From NCBI RefSeq assembly GCF_000379605.1, contig NZ_KB902646.1:62001-126000 (forward strand): 64,000 nt of DNA. Direction: 5' to 3'. The notes below the pieces were generated by a model. The model made no database searches. It saw nothing but the letters and a program-made list of their open reading frames with translations, and was not told where the DNA came from. The stretch's first letter is position 1, and every line of letters starts with the position of its first letter. The stretch comes from Rhizobium giardinii bv. giardinii H152 (lineage in GTDB: Bacteria; Pseudomonadota; Alphaproteobacteria; Rhizobiales; Rhizobiaceae). The position numbers were made by a program, and so were the translations under genes. Below, in pieces: positions 34,940 through 43,953 of this stretch.

Positions 34940-36139
34940 TTACTTCCTCCCCCAAGTCTGCTTGATGAGGTCTTCGATTTCAGAGTTCACCGCTGTAAGC
35001 GAGTCGAGAGCGCGGTCATACGTGCCTCGCGTGAACTGGCTGCGGTCAACTTCGTAAAGGGTCTGCTTGGTCAGGCCGGCGTCGGAAATGGCGGTTGATT
35101 TCACCATCGCATTCTCCAGGAGCCGATTGCCAAAAATTGATTTCATGAAGCCCGACATCTGCGACTGCGGGCCATCGTTGGGTTCAAAGCGCGTGACGAG
35201 ATAGCGCATCCAGTCGTAATCCATCGTCCCGCCGGCATTTTCGACCACGCGCAGCAGGTCGCCGGTCATATGCAAGAACTGGCTCATCGACATGACGTCG
35301 AGCATTTGCGGATGCACGGTTATGAGAACGGCCGTTGCCGCGCAGAGGGCCGACAGAGTGAGGAAGCCCAGTTGTGGCGGGCAGTCGACGACAACGATAT
35401 CGTACGCACTCTCGATTTCGGCCAGGCACTCGCCGATCCTTGCGAAGAACATCGAATCCGTACTTTGGCGCGCCGCAAGTGCTTTGGGCGTCTCGTGCTC
35501 AAACTCCATGAGTTCGAGATTGCCCGGTATGACGTGCAGGTTTGGCGTGTAGGTTGCTCTGACGATCTCGGTGATGTCCCGCCTCGCTTCGTCATAGCGG
35601 ATTGCACCGTAAATGGTCTCGTTCTCGCCGACATCCAGCTCGGGTTGGTGACCGAAGAGCGCCGAGAGGGACGCCTGGGGATCCAGATCCACGGCCAGAA
35701 CGCGGTATCCTCTTAAGGCGAGAAACTGGGCAAGATGTGCCGATGTCGTCGTCTTGCCGGATCCCCCCTTGAAGTTCATGACGGAGACGACTTGCAACTT
35801 TTCTCCGTCGCGGCGGTGGCGAACGTATTTTCGAGGTCCCTTTCCGCCGTCATCGAGGATTTGGCGCAAATTCTCGATATCCTGAACGGAATACATTCGT
35901 CGCCCATTGGCCAATGGCTCCGGGCCGTGGCCGTCGGCGACGATCTGGCGAAGGTAGCCCTGATGGATGCCGATGAAGTCAGCCGCTTCGGCAGGCGTGA
36001 ACTGACGGATGGTCTTGAGGGCCGTCGGAGGGAATGTGCGGTGCTGGTGGGCCTGGAGCTGGCGCGACAGCTCATCCGCGTCAGACGAAATGAGGGAGCG
36101 CAGGTTGCTGCTCTTTTGGTTGTTTGCCATGTTCAACAT
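34940..36139 (-). CDS. repA: Plasmid partition ATPase RepA (ParA family)
   Basis: ParA-type ATPase and autorepressor, 399 aa. A winged-helix N-terminus (FTPAEAADFIGIHQGYLRQIVADG) is followed by the deviant Walker A KGGSGKTT (residues 124-131), DLDPQASLS and VVDCPPQLG motifs. The open frame reaches 36187, but the ATG at 36139 with GAGG seven to ten bases upstream gives the usual RepA length. First gene of repABC; palindromes at 36241 and 36291 upstream are candidate operators. Confidence 0.97.
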   Translation of the reverse strand: MLNMANNQKSSNLRSLISSDADELSRQLQAHQHRTFPPTALKTIRQFTPAEAADFIGIHQGYLRQIVADGHGPEPLANGRRMYSVQDIENLRQILDDGGKGPRKYVRHRRDGEKLQVVSVMNFKGGSGKTTTSAHLAQFLALRGYRVLAVDLDPQASLSALFGHQPELDVGENETIYGAIRYDEARRDITEIVRATYTPNLHVIPGNLELMEFEHETPKALAARQSTDSMFFARIGECLAEIESAYDIVVVDCPPQLGFLTLSALCAATAVLITVHPQMLDVMSMSQFLHMTGDLLRVVENAGGTMDYDWMRYLVTRFEPNDGPQSQMSGFMKSIFGNRLLENAMVKSTAISDAGLTKQTLYEVDRSQFTRGTYDRALDSLTAVNSEIEDLIKQTWGRK

Positions 36140-36240
36140 CGTTGCCTCGGGGATGAAATCTGCGCATATTACCGGCGAAGCGCTCAAAAAGCGCTGATGG
36201 CAATAGACCCGATTCTAAATCGCGTGGCAAAGAGTTTTTC

Positions 36241-36257
36241 ATTAACAGGCGGTTAAT
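36241..36257. promoter_or_regulatory. Inverted repeat upstream of repA
   Basis: ATTAAC-AGGCG-GTTAAT, about 100 bp upstream of the repA ATG. Could be the RepA autoregulation operator or part of the repABC promoter. Position-based inference. Confidence 0.45.
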
Positions 36258-36290
36258 CATTTTGCCTGGAAAAGCGGCGCCCACACCTGC

Positions 36291-36306
36291 GTTGTACATG
36301 TACAAC
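36291..36306. promoter_or_regulatory. Perfect 16-bp palindrome upstream of repA
   Basis: GTTGTACATGTACAAC is fully self-complementary, 152 bp upstream of the repA start. It has the 16-bp length and GTT...AAC ends of repABC parS sites, but its centre differs from the GTTNNCNGCNGNNAAC consensus. It shares TTGTAC/GTACAA half-sites with palindromes at 38079 and 39737. Confidence 0.65.
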
Positions 36307-37066
36307 TGAGACTCTTGAGAGGACCTATCCGATTCCCGCGCCGTGGTGGAGTCGGCTCCATCGTTTTACACAGCCCCGGCGTTTCCGTCTCCCGCCTCTT
36401 GTCGGTCCTACGTGTCCGGCTGACAAGGCGATGGCCGCCCGCGCCGCTGAAGACCTGCGCCCTGACCGCGGCGATCTTGTGTTAAGTGTGGTCGCAATGC
36501 CCCTGGCGATGCGCTTTGACGAGGTCCGTTGAGGATGTTCCGTGCAGCGTTTCCACGCATTTCGCCCTCTTCCGTTTTCCGGCTGTCGGCGTTTACGTCT
36601 TGGTGTTCTTCCGAAATGCGCCTGCCCAAGACCCGCACGCAATAACTCTCGGCGAAGCTTGCTGTTTTCTGCCCGTCAGCCTGGACCGGATAGGGCGGCT
36701 TGCAAGGGAGGGGCAACAGATGCACAGCCTTGTCCGTGGTTGCCGGCATCAGGCAGCGGAAGCAAGCGGCGCCACAATGCCGAGCTCGCCGGAGGATGGG
36801 GTCGCACATCGGCCCCTCCCCCATGAAGGGCTCATGGGCAATCGGCGTCGATGGTGTTTCGATCCTGTCCTAGTTACCGGCCGCCGTAAATTTGGGAGCG
36901 TCATCGTGTTCGCAGCCCGGCTCGCCCAGGTCCGGCAGGAGGCGGAACCTTCGCTCCGGTCCGAGCGAGATCTTACGGCTCTGTCGCTGCGGCTGGTCCG
37001 CCTGGCTTGGGTTGTGTTGCGGATACTGGCTTTTCACGCGACTTGACGGGCAAGGGCCGGATGGTC

Positions 37067-38020
37067 CTACGCCTTACCGTCATCAATGTCGGTCAGGGAA
37101 GGGAGGCTGGCGCGTAACGAATGCCCGGAGAATTTCCGTGCTCGTTCGTGCTCGGCAAGATCGCCGCGCATGCCGGCGGCCAGGGCCGTCCGTTTGACGA
37201 GGCGGGCCACCTCCTGATCGTTCAGCCGTCGGGATCCCGCCAACTTGCCTTGACCGGTCACGCGCCGGAAGATTGGGCCGTGGTTGATCTTGGCGAACTT
37301 GAGCCACATCTCCAGTGCGGCGACCGGGCAGGTGGCATCCGATGGACCACGGGTGATCTCGATAGAGCGAGAGCGGTTCTTCCCGCGAACTGTGACCAGC
37401 AGTCCCTTGTCGAGAATCTCTATCCAACCCCGACCGTCGTGTGTCTGATCCTTGTCGACGTCAAGGCCAACGATTTCGGAGCGCCGCAGACGACCGGCAA
37501 AGCCGATCAGCAGTATGGCTCGGTCCCGGATGCCCCTTAGGCTCCCCCGATCGAGGGTCTCGAGCATAGCGATGATGTCCTCCTGCTTTACCGCTTCTTT
37601 CCGGGCAGGCGGCTTTGCACGGGTGTTGCGGATCCTGGCCATGACGGTGGTGATCTGGAGATCTTTACGATCCAGCGGCTGGCCTCGCTGGGCGTAACTC
37701 CAACTGAGCGAAGAGAGGCGGCGCTCAATCGTCGAGGTCGAGTTGGGCTTCTTGTCTCCCGTCACGTTTCCCAACGCGCAGGCGGTGAGGTACAGGCTGA
37801 CGATCTTGGGATCCGGAGGCAGGATGGCTAAGCTCTGGCGTCGACACCAGGCAGCATAATGCTTCCAGTCACCGGCATAAGCGCGCCGCGTGTTGTCCGA
37901 CGAGGATGTGCGGACAGAGTTCCGGGCGCCCGCGAGATCCGCAGGGGTGCTTGAGATGTCAGAGGCTTGAGCGGGCTGCTGGGTGCTTTCTCCTGGAACT
38001 GATCGCGCTACTGGCAACAT
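37067..38020 (-). pseudogene. Tyrosine recombinase (integrase), C-terminally truncated
   Basis: Phage-type integrase fragment, 317 residues from the ATG at 38020. The SAM-like core-binding domain (RRAYAGDWKHYAAWCRRQ) and the catalytic Arg region (LLIGFAGRLRRSEIVGLDV) and HSLR box (FSGHSLRAS) are present. After HSLR the protein should continue with about 45 residues containing LGH and the nucleophilic Tyr; instead it ends SLPSLTDIDDGKA. No frame downstream restores it. It therefore cannot perform strand exchange and is a relic. The frame extends upstream to 38125 without start signals. Confidence 0.85.
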
Positions 38021-38078
38021 GTGGTCCTGGTCCGCTTTATATTCTTCATCTCGGCTTTCACGCACGCAACCACGGCAT

Positions 38079-38092
38079 CTGTTGTACAACAG
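38079..38092. promoter_or_regulatory. Perfect 14-bp palindrome upstream of integrase
   Basis: CTGTTGTACAACAG, centred 65 bp upstream of the truncated integrase start. Shares the TTGTACAA core with the site at 39737 and half-sites with 36291. Confidence 0.6.
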
Positions 38093-38299
38093 TCGGGACC
38101 GGATGGGGAGGCAAGGCCCGAGCAACGCAATCGGGTTCCGACGAGCCCCCCGTAGATACCGATGGCTCCATTCCGGCCGGTCCCAGCTCCGTCGATGCGT
38201 AGCAAGCTCTCGCGTCCGGCCGATTGCGCAAGAGCATAGGCATCTCCCCCCAATTCAGCAAGGAGCTTGACCCTGCCGGGGGAGCTCGGCAAGACCCGC

Positions 38300-38535
38300 T
38301 AAGTTCGAACCGTGCGCACAAACGTCAAGAGGGGAGCCGGACCGCTCTCGCATTTGGCATTATGGCGGAAGAAGCGCTTTCGTACCCAATCGCCCAGCCC
38401 GTTAACGCACTACCCGAACTGGCTTCTTGAAAGGAACGGCACCACCTTCCCCGTAAATATCGACGCACCGTATTGCGGACGCATCCAAATTCCTTTGAGT
38501 GGCACTTGGCACCAAGGTCGTGGAGCCGCATCGAA
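38300..38535 (-). pseudogene. IS21-family IstA transposase remnant
   Basis: Minus-strand frames together spell an IstA N-terminus: RLHDLGAKCHSKEFGCVRNT then VRRYLR (the RxxGxxxxxIAxxLGxSRNTVRRYLR helix-turn-helix), then in the next frame YGEGGAVPFKKPVR and in a third GLGDWVRKRFFRHNAKC. Frameshifts and a missing remainder show this is a decayed insertion sequence. Confidence 0.5.
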
Positions 38536-38781
38536 CGACTTCATCAGCCTGAAGCATTTTCCCGCCCCGCATCGTTCGCGATCATTCAGGATGCGCTGAT
38601 ATCTCGATTCCCATCGATCTCTCCTCGTTTGGCACAAGGCGGCAGTGCTTCAGCAGTTTGGCGTGTCGCCCAAGGGTCAATTCCTCGCTTGGCTTGATAC
38701 CTCTCACCGCAAATAATGTACGGATCGACCGCTAACTTTCCCGACCAGGGTGGCGGCCACAGGATCGGGTGCTGCCGGGTG

Positions 38782-39711
38782 TTATGCGTCACCCCCGCGC
38801 GAACGAACCAGTCCCAAACGACGTGCGTCGTCCAACAGGGCTCTGACGGAGGAAGGTTGCCATTTGCGACCACCGCGCGGTGGGCGCTCGTGCATCTGTT
38901 CCAGCTGGGCTGCAATCCCACGCAAGGAGAGATCAGGATCGGCAATCGCGATTCCAGCGACGAGTCTCATCAGGCGATCTTCGGGCGGGCGCCGTGGAGA
39001 GCGCTTGATCAACTCCGGCTCGGCGAGACGCTCGCGCACCATGCGATGCACCGCACGCCGCAATCGTTCGACGGTCCAGTCGAGCCCCTTGCGCTTGAGA
39101 ATGCGGACGACATCCTCCCAGCTGTGCTGGGGCCGTAGATCCCGGACAGTCGGCAGCCACACTTGCGCTGATGAGGTCAATTCGTCGAGATAGGCGCGGT
39201 CACGTGCCGCCGCGACCGCTCGCACAGCGTCCGGTCTGCGTTCCCGCAGACCGGGATTTCCCGCAAGTCGCCCCCGGGCCTTGGCGGCCTTCATGCCGGC
39301 CTTTGTCCGCTCCGCGATAAGCGAGCGCTCTAAGCGAGCGACAGTTTCGAGGACCTGGACAGCCAGCTTGCCCTGTGGCGTTGCGGTGTCGATCGGATCG
39401 CGGAGGGCGCGGAAATCCACGCCACGCTTTTCAAGGTCTCCGATGACGTCAAGTAGGTGGCTCACCGACAGTGCCAGCCGATCCAGGCGGACGACGACAA
39501 GAACATCGCCAGGAACGAGGTCCCGCAGCAGCCTCGCAAGAACAGGTCTTGCGCCTCCTGCGCCGGGGCCATGCTCCTGGTGGACACGGTGGCAACCGAC
39601 CGCCCGCAATTCATCCACTTGGCAATCACTGGACTGATCTTCGATCGAGAGGCGGGCATATCCGATCAGCCTTCTGGGCAGGGCAGGGGGGAGGTGGCCG
39701 GCTTGGGTCAT
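38782..39711 (-). CDS. Serine recombinase (resolvase/invertase family)
   Basis: Site-specific recombinase, 309 aa. The N-terminal catalytic domain has the motif IGYARLSIEDQ with nucleophile S22, DVLVVVRLDRLALSVSHLLDVI and the long helix (LAVQVLETVARLERSLIAERTKAGMKAAKARGR). The C-terminal approximately 120 residues form an extended DNA-binding region (two helical repeats) longer than that of Tn3 resolvases. The frame runs to 39894, but the ATG at 39711 gives the usual short lead-in. Substrate sites are not evident; upstream palindrome 39737 may be its operator. Confidence 0.88.
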   Translation of the reverse strand: MTQAGHLPPALPRRLIGYARLSIEDQSSDCQVDELRAVGCHRVHQEHGPGAGGARPVLARLLRDLVPGDVLVVVRLDRLALSVSHLLDVIGDLEKRGVDFRALRDPIDTATPQGKLAVQVLETVARLERSLIAERTKAGMKAAKARGRLAGNPGLRERRPDAVRAVAAARDRAYLDELTSSAQVWLPTVRDLRPQHSWEDVVRILKRKGLDWTVERLRRAVHRMVRERLAEPELIKRSPRRPPEDRLMRLVAGIAIADPDLSLRGIAAQLEQMHERPPRGGRKWQPSSVRALLDDARRLGLVRSRGGDA

Positions 39712-39736
39712 TTTGGCGTCCTGGTGACCGAGGTCT

Positions 39737-39746
39737 TTTGTACAAA
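39737..39746. promoter_or_regulatory. TTTGTACAAA palindrome upstream of serine recombinase
   Basis: Perfect 10-bp palindrome 26 bp upstream of the recombinase ATG, with the same TTGTACAA core as the site upstream of the truncated integrase. Confidence 0.5.
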
Positions 39747-40104
39747 CACGAAGTGCGTCAAAAATCCATCCATTGCAGGTAGTTTTTATACTCAAAATAA
39801 AGCGCCGTACAGCGCGAAACGGCCTGCAAGGTGAAGGATGTACTGGCGACACCCTCCATGTCGCGCCAGCGGCCCTTCCAGAGCCGAAATGCACGTGAGA
39901 GTTCGGGTGGGGCAGGGGGCAAACCCCGGCCCCGTCGGCTTGACTGCCAAACGTGTGTCTGGGAACCTTCGGGGCAGACGGAATTGTCGCGCCATGCTAA
40001 AAGCCGATCGAGGAAACCGCGCCCATTTGCGAAATGACAAGCCCTTAAGGCTGGCCGGGCACCGCTCCCTCATGTCAGGGAGAGCGCCAGCAGCGGGCTT
40101 TCGC

Positions 40105-40120
40105 AATTATCGTTCGTTTT
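40105..40120 (+). repeat. Right arm of a long-distance inverted repeat
   Basis: AATTATCGTTCGTTTT, exact inverse of 32168-32183, with weaker similarity continuing to about 40152. Confidence 0.55.
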
Positions 40121-40204
40121 GTAAGTACCACGGGCGGTGCGGTTATGCTCGTCTTCAAAGCTCAAAGCGCTCACATCGGCTATCATGCCGGTTGGGCGGA
40201 TCAA

Positions 40205-41110
40205 CGACTCGGCGAGCGTTCGAATTCGAAAATGTTCTGCGTGGCGAGTGCGGCAGCGCCCCGTGCCCATGAACCCGGAACCCAATCGGGGATGAGTTCC
40301 GGGTTGTTGAAGAAGGCGAATTCCTCCATCGTCCTGCGAATCGGAGCGAGAAGCGCATCACCGAATTCCACGGCTTCACCGCCGACGACGATGATCTCCG
40401 GGTCGAACAAGTTGACCACGTCGGCCAGGTGGCGACCGATCCGCGAACCGCAGTCCGATAGTATAGAAAGAGCCATCTCTTGTGTTCGACAGAGGCGGCA
40501 AACGCAGCGCGGCTTGTCGCGGAGCCTGTCCGGTTTTCCATTCGTCCAACATGTAGGGTTCGGCTGCATGCGCCATCCCATTTGGAACTGAGGTGATATC
40601 CTGTCTTGCCAGCGGCGCAATGGCTTCCGTGGTGGATCTCACCTTTGCTCACAAGCGACAGCCGAAACCCGCACCTATTGCAAGGGCTGTGAAGTTGGGG
40701 TGATCCCGGCCGACGCCGGACAGTTTCTGTGCCACAGCGAAGGCGTTCGCATCGTCATCGATCCACACCGGAAGGTGGACGCGTTCGGCCAGCATCTCGG
40801 CAAATGGCAGGTTCTTCCAGCCGAAGCGCGGACTTTGCATGCAGATACCGCTGGCGGGATCGATTTCACCCGGGATAGAGACGCCGATACCACGGATTTC
40901 ACTCTCCTGCAGATTGACTGGGAGAGCAGGTGAGGGATCGTCGCGGCGATCGTCTCGATCATGCCTTCAGGGATCGTGTCCGCCACGCTTGACTCGGCCG
41001 CGGCGAGCGGTGATGTCGCCAGATCGGTCAGCGCGCACTCGATATTGTAGGCGATTGGGCTTGAAGCCCAGCGCCAGGTGGGCCTCGTAATTGAGGTCCT
41101 ACAGGGACGG
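40205..41110 (-). pseudogene. ROK-family protein, multiply frameshifted
   Basis: Pieces of a ROK (repressor/kinase) protein lie in different minus-strand frames: near 41000-40900 SSVADTIPEGMIETIAATIP, then PRFGWKNLPFAEMLAERVHL followed by PVWIDDDANAFAVAQKLSG and ALAIGAGFGCRL (40840-40649), and finally DCGSRIGRHLADVVNLFDPE then IIVVGGEAVEFGDALLAPIR (about 40460-40330). The order and motifs match ROK proteins, but at least three frame changes are needed and the N-terminal helix-turn-helix, if it existed, is not seen. A decayed sugar-responsive regulator or kinase. Confidence 0.75.
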
Positions 41111-41306
41111 GCCGTCGGCCGCCCGAGGTGCCGCCGATGATCGGCGAGTCGACCGCGTCCGTGTGCGGAACCCCCGTCCGAGGGCTTGTGGCGAAGCAGA
41201 GGGAAGGCGCAGCGGCCCGTTCCTCCGCGGGGCACGGCTAATTCGGTTCCGAGCGTTTCGCTTCAAGCTGACCAAGCTGCGGGGTCCGCAGTTCCGATCC
41301 ACACTT

Positions 41307-41708
41307 TCATTCAGCGGCTACTAGAAACAAACTGTTCTGTGAGGACGAAGCGAGCGCGTGCACCTTGGCCTCCGCCTTGGCGATGAGCTGATAGAATTCG
41401 TCCTGCGCCTCGATATCGAGCTGTATGACGGCGTTCACATCATCCGGCGTATCGCAAATGCAGGCAACTGCTGAAATTGGACAGACGCCGCCGGGATAGC
41501 GCTTCCCGGTACCGGTATAGGCGCGGCGTCCCCAACGTTCGGAATAAACCGTCTCCTCACGGTCGATATGCAGTATTGTTCCCTTGCAAGCGGTAACGAT
41601 TCCAGCCTTGCCATAGGCAAACCAGTGGTAGTTCAGCTTCCGTAAAATATATTTGCCCGTAATGTCCTGGCCGGCCAGTTCGGCGGGGTCTTCAATCATT
41701 CTGATCAT
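41307..41708 (-). CDS. Hypothetical protein, 133 aa
   Basis: Intact open frame beginning MIRMIEDPAELAGQDITGKY with GAGGG about eight bases upstream of the ATG at 41708 (the frame is open to 41732). It is a soluble, mixed alpha/beta-looking protein with three Cys residues in the middle (TACKGT, GGVCPISAVACIC) and a helical, Ala/Glu-rich C-terminus. I do not recognise the family. It stands alone between the ROK pseudogene and a gene-poor stretch. Confidence 0.55.
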   Translation of the reverse strand: MIRMIEDPAELAGQDITGKYILRKLNYHWFAYGKAGIVTACKGTILHIDREETVYSERWGRRAYTGTGKRYPGGVCPISAVACICDTPDDVNAVIQLDIEAQDEFYQLIAKAEAKVHALASSSQNSLFLVAAE

Positions 41709-42236
41709 GACGGTTCCCTCAAGTTGGAGCAAATATCCGACAAGTCTCTTTCCGCGGCAAGCTGAAAACTGTAGTTTTTAAAGCCACTTAGTCACAAACT
41801 GTTTCCAATTCTTACACAGTTTCAGGATATTCGTCGCCCACTACCAGTCATTGGTGTGGCTGACATTTTGGTCTTCCAGCAGCCAAGAATGCCGCGATTG
41901 ACGCCTGATTTTGCGACCGGCACGACCCTGCTTTTGAGCTTCGGCTTTCCATCAAGACACCGATCGAACCCGCGCTCGTAACACGCAGTGAAGGCACCGA
42001 GATCACCCTTGGCTGGACCGGCACACGGAACTCATCGACCAATAGTCATGGCTGGATGTCACAGCGGCAGCAGCGTCCTGGGCCGTTGAAACGTAAAAAC
42101 CCAGAACCGATCGGTTCAAAGACCCCGATGTCTCCACCGGGCTCAGGGTTTTTCGATAGCACAGCGCGTGACGGTCTTGCTTCCTTGATCATTCGCCTTC
42201 CGTTACAATCTCCTTTGAAGACAAAGGAGTTCCGCC
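41709..42236. other. Gene-poor stretch with nested inverted repeats
   Basis: 528 bp without a supported gene. It contains AACCGATCGGTT (42105-42116, perfect palindrome) nested inside the inverted pair AAAAACCC (42095-42102) and GGGTTTTT (42146-42153), a structure that could form a hairpin ending in a T-run and may be a terminator. Confidence 0.4.
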
Positions 42237-42428
42237 ATGAGCGAAGACGGCTTCAACATGTCGATCCGCAAGTTCCTCAAGGAAGTGGGCGTGACTTCGC
42301 AACGCAAGATCGAAGAGACGGTGCGCGAAGGCCGGGCTGACGGCAAGATGCTGAAGGTGCGCATGACGCTGACGGCGGAAGGCACTGGCCTCAACCACGT
42401 AGTGGACGGCGAGATCGAACTTCCATAG
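42237..42428 (+). CDS. DUF6494-like small protein
   Basis: A 63-residue protein, MSEDGFNMSIRKFLKEVGVT..., with the pattern of the DUF6494 family of small alphaproteobacterial proteins (RKFLKEVGVTSQRKIEETVRE, then a two-strand C-terminus LKVRMTLTAEGTGLNHVVDG). AAAGGAG lies about eight bases upstream of the ATG. Function unknown. The complementary strand is also open but is a shadow. Confidence 0.75.
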   Translation: MSEDGFNMSIRKFLKEVGVTSQRKIEETVREGRADGKMLKVRMTLTAEGTGLNHVVDGEIELP

Positions 42429-42960
42429 CCCGAGGAAGCGACTCAACACACCCAGGGCGCGCGGCTGTGCGCAGCCCTCGGGCCCCACCCTGTCGATGTC
42501 AATACCGGGCCCTCCCGGCGCGCTCCAAGATGCGCAGTAGTGGATCGTGAGGTTGAGGACTTTCTTGAAGGCTAAGGCCGGATTATCCCGGGTGGATCTC
42601 GCAAACGACGAATGAGCTTTGTCGAAAATCGGCATCGTTCCGCAAATTCTTCTCGAGGTTCGAAGGGGACAGGAACGGCCGCTCCCGGGGCGTGTAGGTC
42701 CAACAGCGCGATGGCCGCCATTATTTCCTTCTGATGTCTTCTGAACGCCCACTTGTTCTCGATCGTGTCGTCTTGGCATCGGTGGAGACGTCATTTACAT
42801 TAAATCCGAACGCGTTGACGCGAAGGTCCGCGTAGTGGACTGGCGTCACATAACCGATGCGATCGTCATTGCCCTGACCGAGGCGAGGGGGAAAGATCCT
42901 GGAGGATCTCTCCGGTCCAGTCGTTGTCGTATGCGTCGAGGATAAAAAATCGGAAATCGC
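42429..42960. other. Intergenic region with coding-like minus-strand scraps
   Basis: 532 bp. Minus-strand frames here spell protein-like pieces (for example DAYDNDWTGEILQDLSPSP and WAFRRHQKEIMAAIALLDL) in different frames, suggesting a decayed gene that I cannot identify. Confidence 0.35.
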
Positions 42961-43953
42961 ATGTCAGAAAACAGCAATTCGCAATTCTCGTTTCACGGTT
43001 CATCGTTCGACAGCATGATCGAAACGCTCGGTACCGCGTTTGGCACATTTGATGCTTCCCCTGTCAATCAAATCCAGAACTTCCGTTGGGGGATCGATCT
43101 TTCGACAGCTGAAAGTGCCGTATTGATCACTGGTTATCATCAGGCCGATTTTCAGTTCCAAATTGAGCCTACTCCCGATACGGCAGAATATCTGTCAATT
43201 GTTGTGCCTCGAAGCGGCGGGATGGGCGTGACCTATGGATCTCGCAGGTCCGAGGCGGGCCACGGGAAATTACTTCTTTATAACAATTTCGAGCCCGACA
43301 GCGTCATAATGCACGGGGAACCAAACCTGGTAGATGAGCTTCTGATCAACTGGTCCGTCATCCGGCAGGCAGTCGGCCAGACTTTTGAGATACCTGTTGA
43401 CGGGCCGCTCGACTTTCTGCCTGAGTTGGACTTGTCTACAGCGGCTGGCAAGACCATCGGCAGTCTCACGGAAACCATCATTGGCGGCATGCGCAACAAT
43501 GGCCCCTTGCTGCAATCGCCAATTGCCATGGCGCACATGACCCAGGCGCTGGCCGACCTGGTGGTGCGTCTGGTGCCCCACCGGCTATCGCATTTGCTGG
43601 ACAAGAAGCCGTGCTCGATCACTCCGCGACATATCCGCCGAGCGATCGAGTTCATGCAGGCCAATATCAGTCAACCGATCACCATGCCAATGGTGGCTGA
43701 AGCAGCCGGGGTATCCGTCCGGTCACTTGTGACCGGCTTTCGTACTTTCAAGGATACCTCACCTGCCGCTTATCTTCACACGCTGCGCCTGCGCGCAGTG
43801 AGACAGGACCTGCTTGATCCCCAGAATAGTCAGACAATGAAGGAAATCTGTCTGAAATGGGGCTTCTTTCATTTCGGGCGGTTTGCCACTGCCTACCGAA
43901 CGACCTACCATGAATACCCTTCGGACACCAGAAAGCGTATGCGCGGGTTCTAG
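42961..43953 (+). CDS. AraC-family transcriptional regulator
   Basis: A 330-residue regulator. The N-terminal approximately 200 residues resemble the AraC-binding-like (ArpU/OxyR-unrelated) sensor domain of the AraC_binding_2 type; the C-terminal two-helix-turn-helix domain is clear (ITMPMVAEAAGVSVRSLVTGFRTFKDTSPAAYLHTLRLRAVRQDLL, then TMKEICLKWGFFHFGRFATAYRTTYHEYPS). No adjacent target gene in the same direction is obvious. The ATG at 42961 has only a weak ribosome-binding site, and an in-frame ATG at 43015 is possible. Confidence 0.88.
   Translation: MSENSNSQFSFHGSSFDSMIETLGTAFGTFDASPVNQIQNFRWGIDLSTAESAVLITGYHQADFQFQIEPTPDTAEYLSIVVPRSGGMGVTYGSRRSEAGHGKLLLYNNFEPDSVIMHGEPNLVDELLINWSVIRQAVGQTFEIPVDGPLDFLPELDLSTAAGKTIGSLTETIIGGMRNNGPLLQSPIAMAHMTQALADLVVRLVPHRLSHLLDKKPCSITPRHIRRAIEFMQANISQPITMPMVAEAAGVSVRSLVTGFRTFKDTSPAAYLHTLRLRAVRQDLLDPQNSQTMKEICLKWGFFHFGRFATAYRTTYHEYPSDTRKRMRGF

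Larger units (their letters stand above)
36140..37066. other. repA upstream region and unassigned sequence
   Basis: About 0.9 kb. Next to repA are two inverted repeats (36241-36257 and 36291-36306), presumably control or partition sites. From about 36320 to 37066 only overlapping unrecognised open frames occur; some Arg-rich frames on the minus strand look like noise. Confidence 0.5.
38021..38781. other. Mobile-element debris region
   Basis: 761 bp between two recombinase genes. It holds a perfect palindrome at 38079 and a frameshifted IS21-type IstA remnant at about 38300-38535; the rest is unrecognised. Confidence 0.5.
39712..40204. other. Intergenic region upstream of the serine recombinase
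   Basis: 493 bp with no supported gene. It contains the TTTGTACAAA palindrome (39737-39746) and the right arm (40105-40120) of the long-distance inverted repeat. Confidence 0.5.

Noticed and set aside
36291..36306. Palindrome considered as a definite parS site
   Set aside because: Length and ends fit, but the centre lacks the CNGCNG core of repABC parS sites; kept only as a regulatory candidate.
36486..37046. 186-codon plus-strand open frame upstream of the integrase fragment
   Set aside because: No domain, overlaps equally long frames on the other strand; composition not protein-like.
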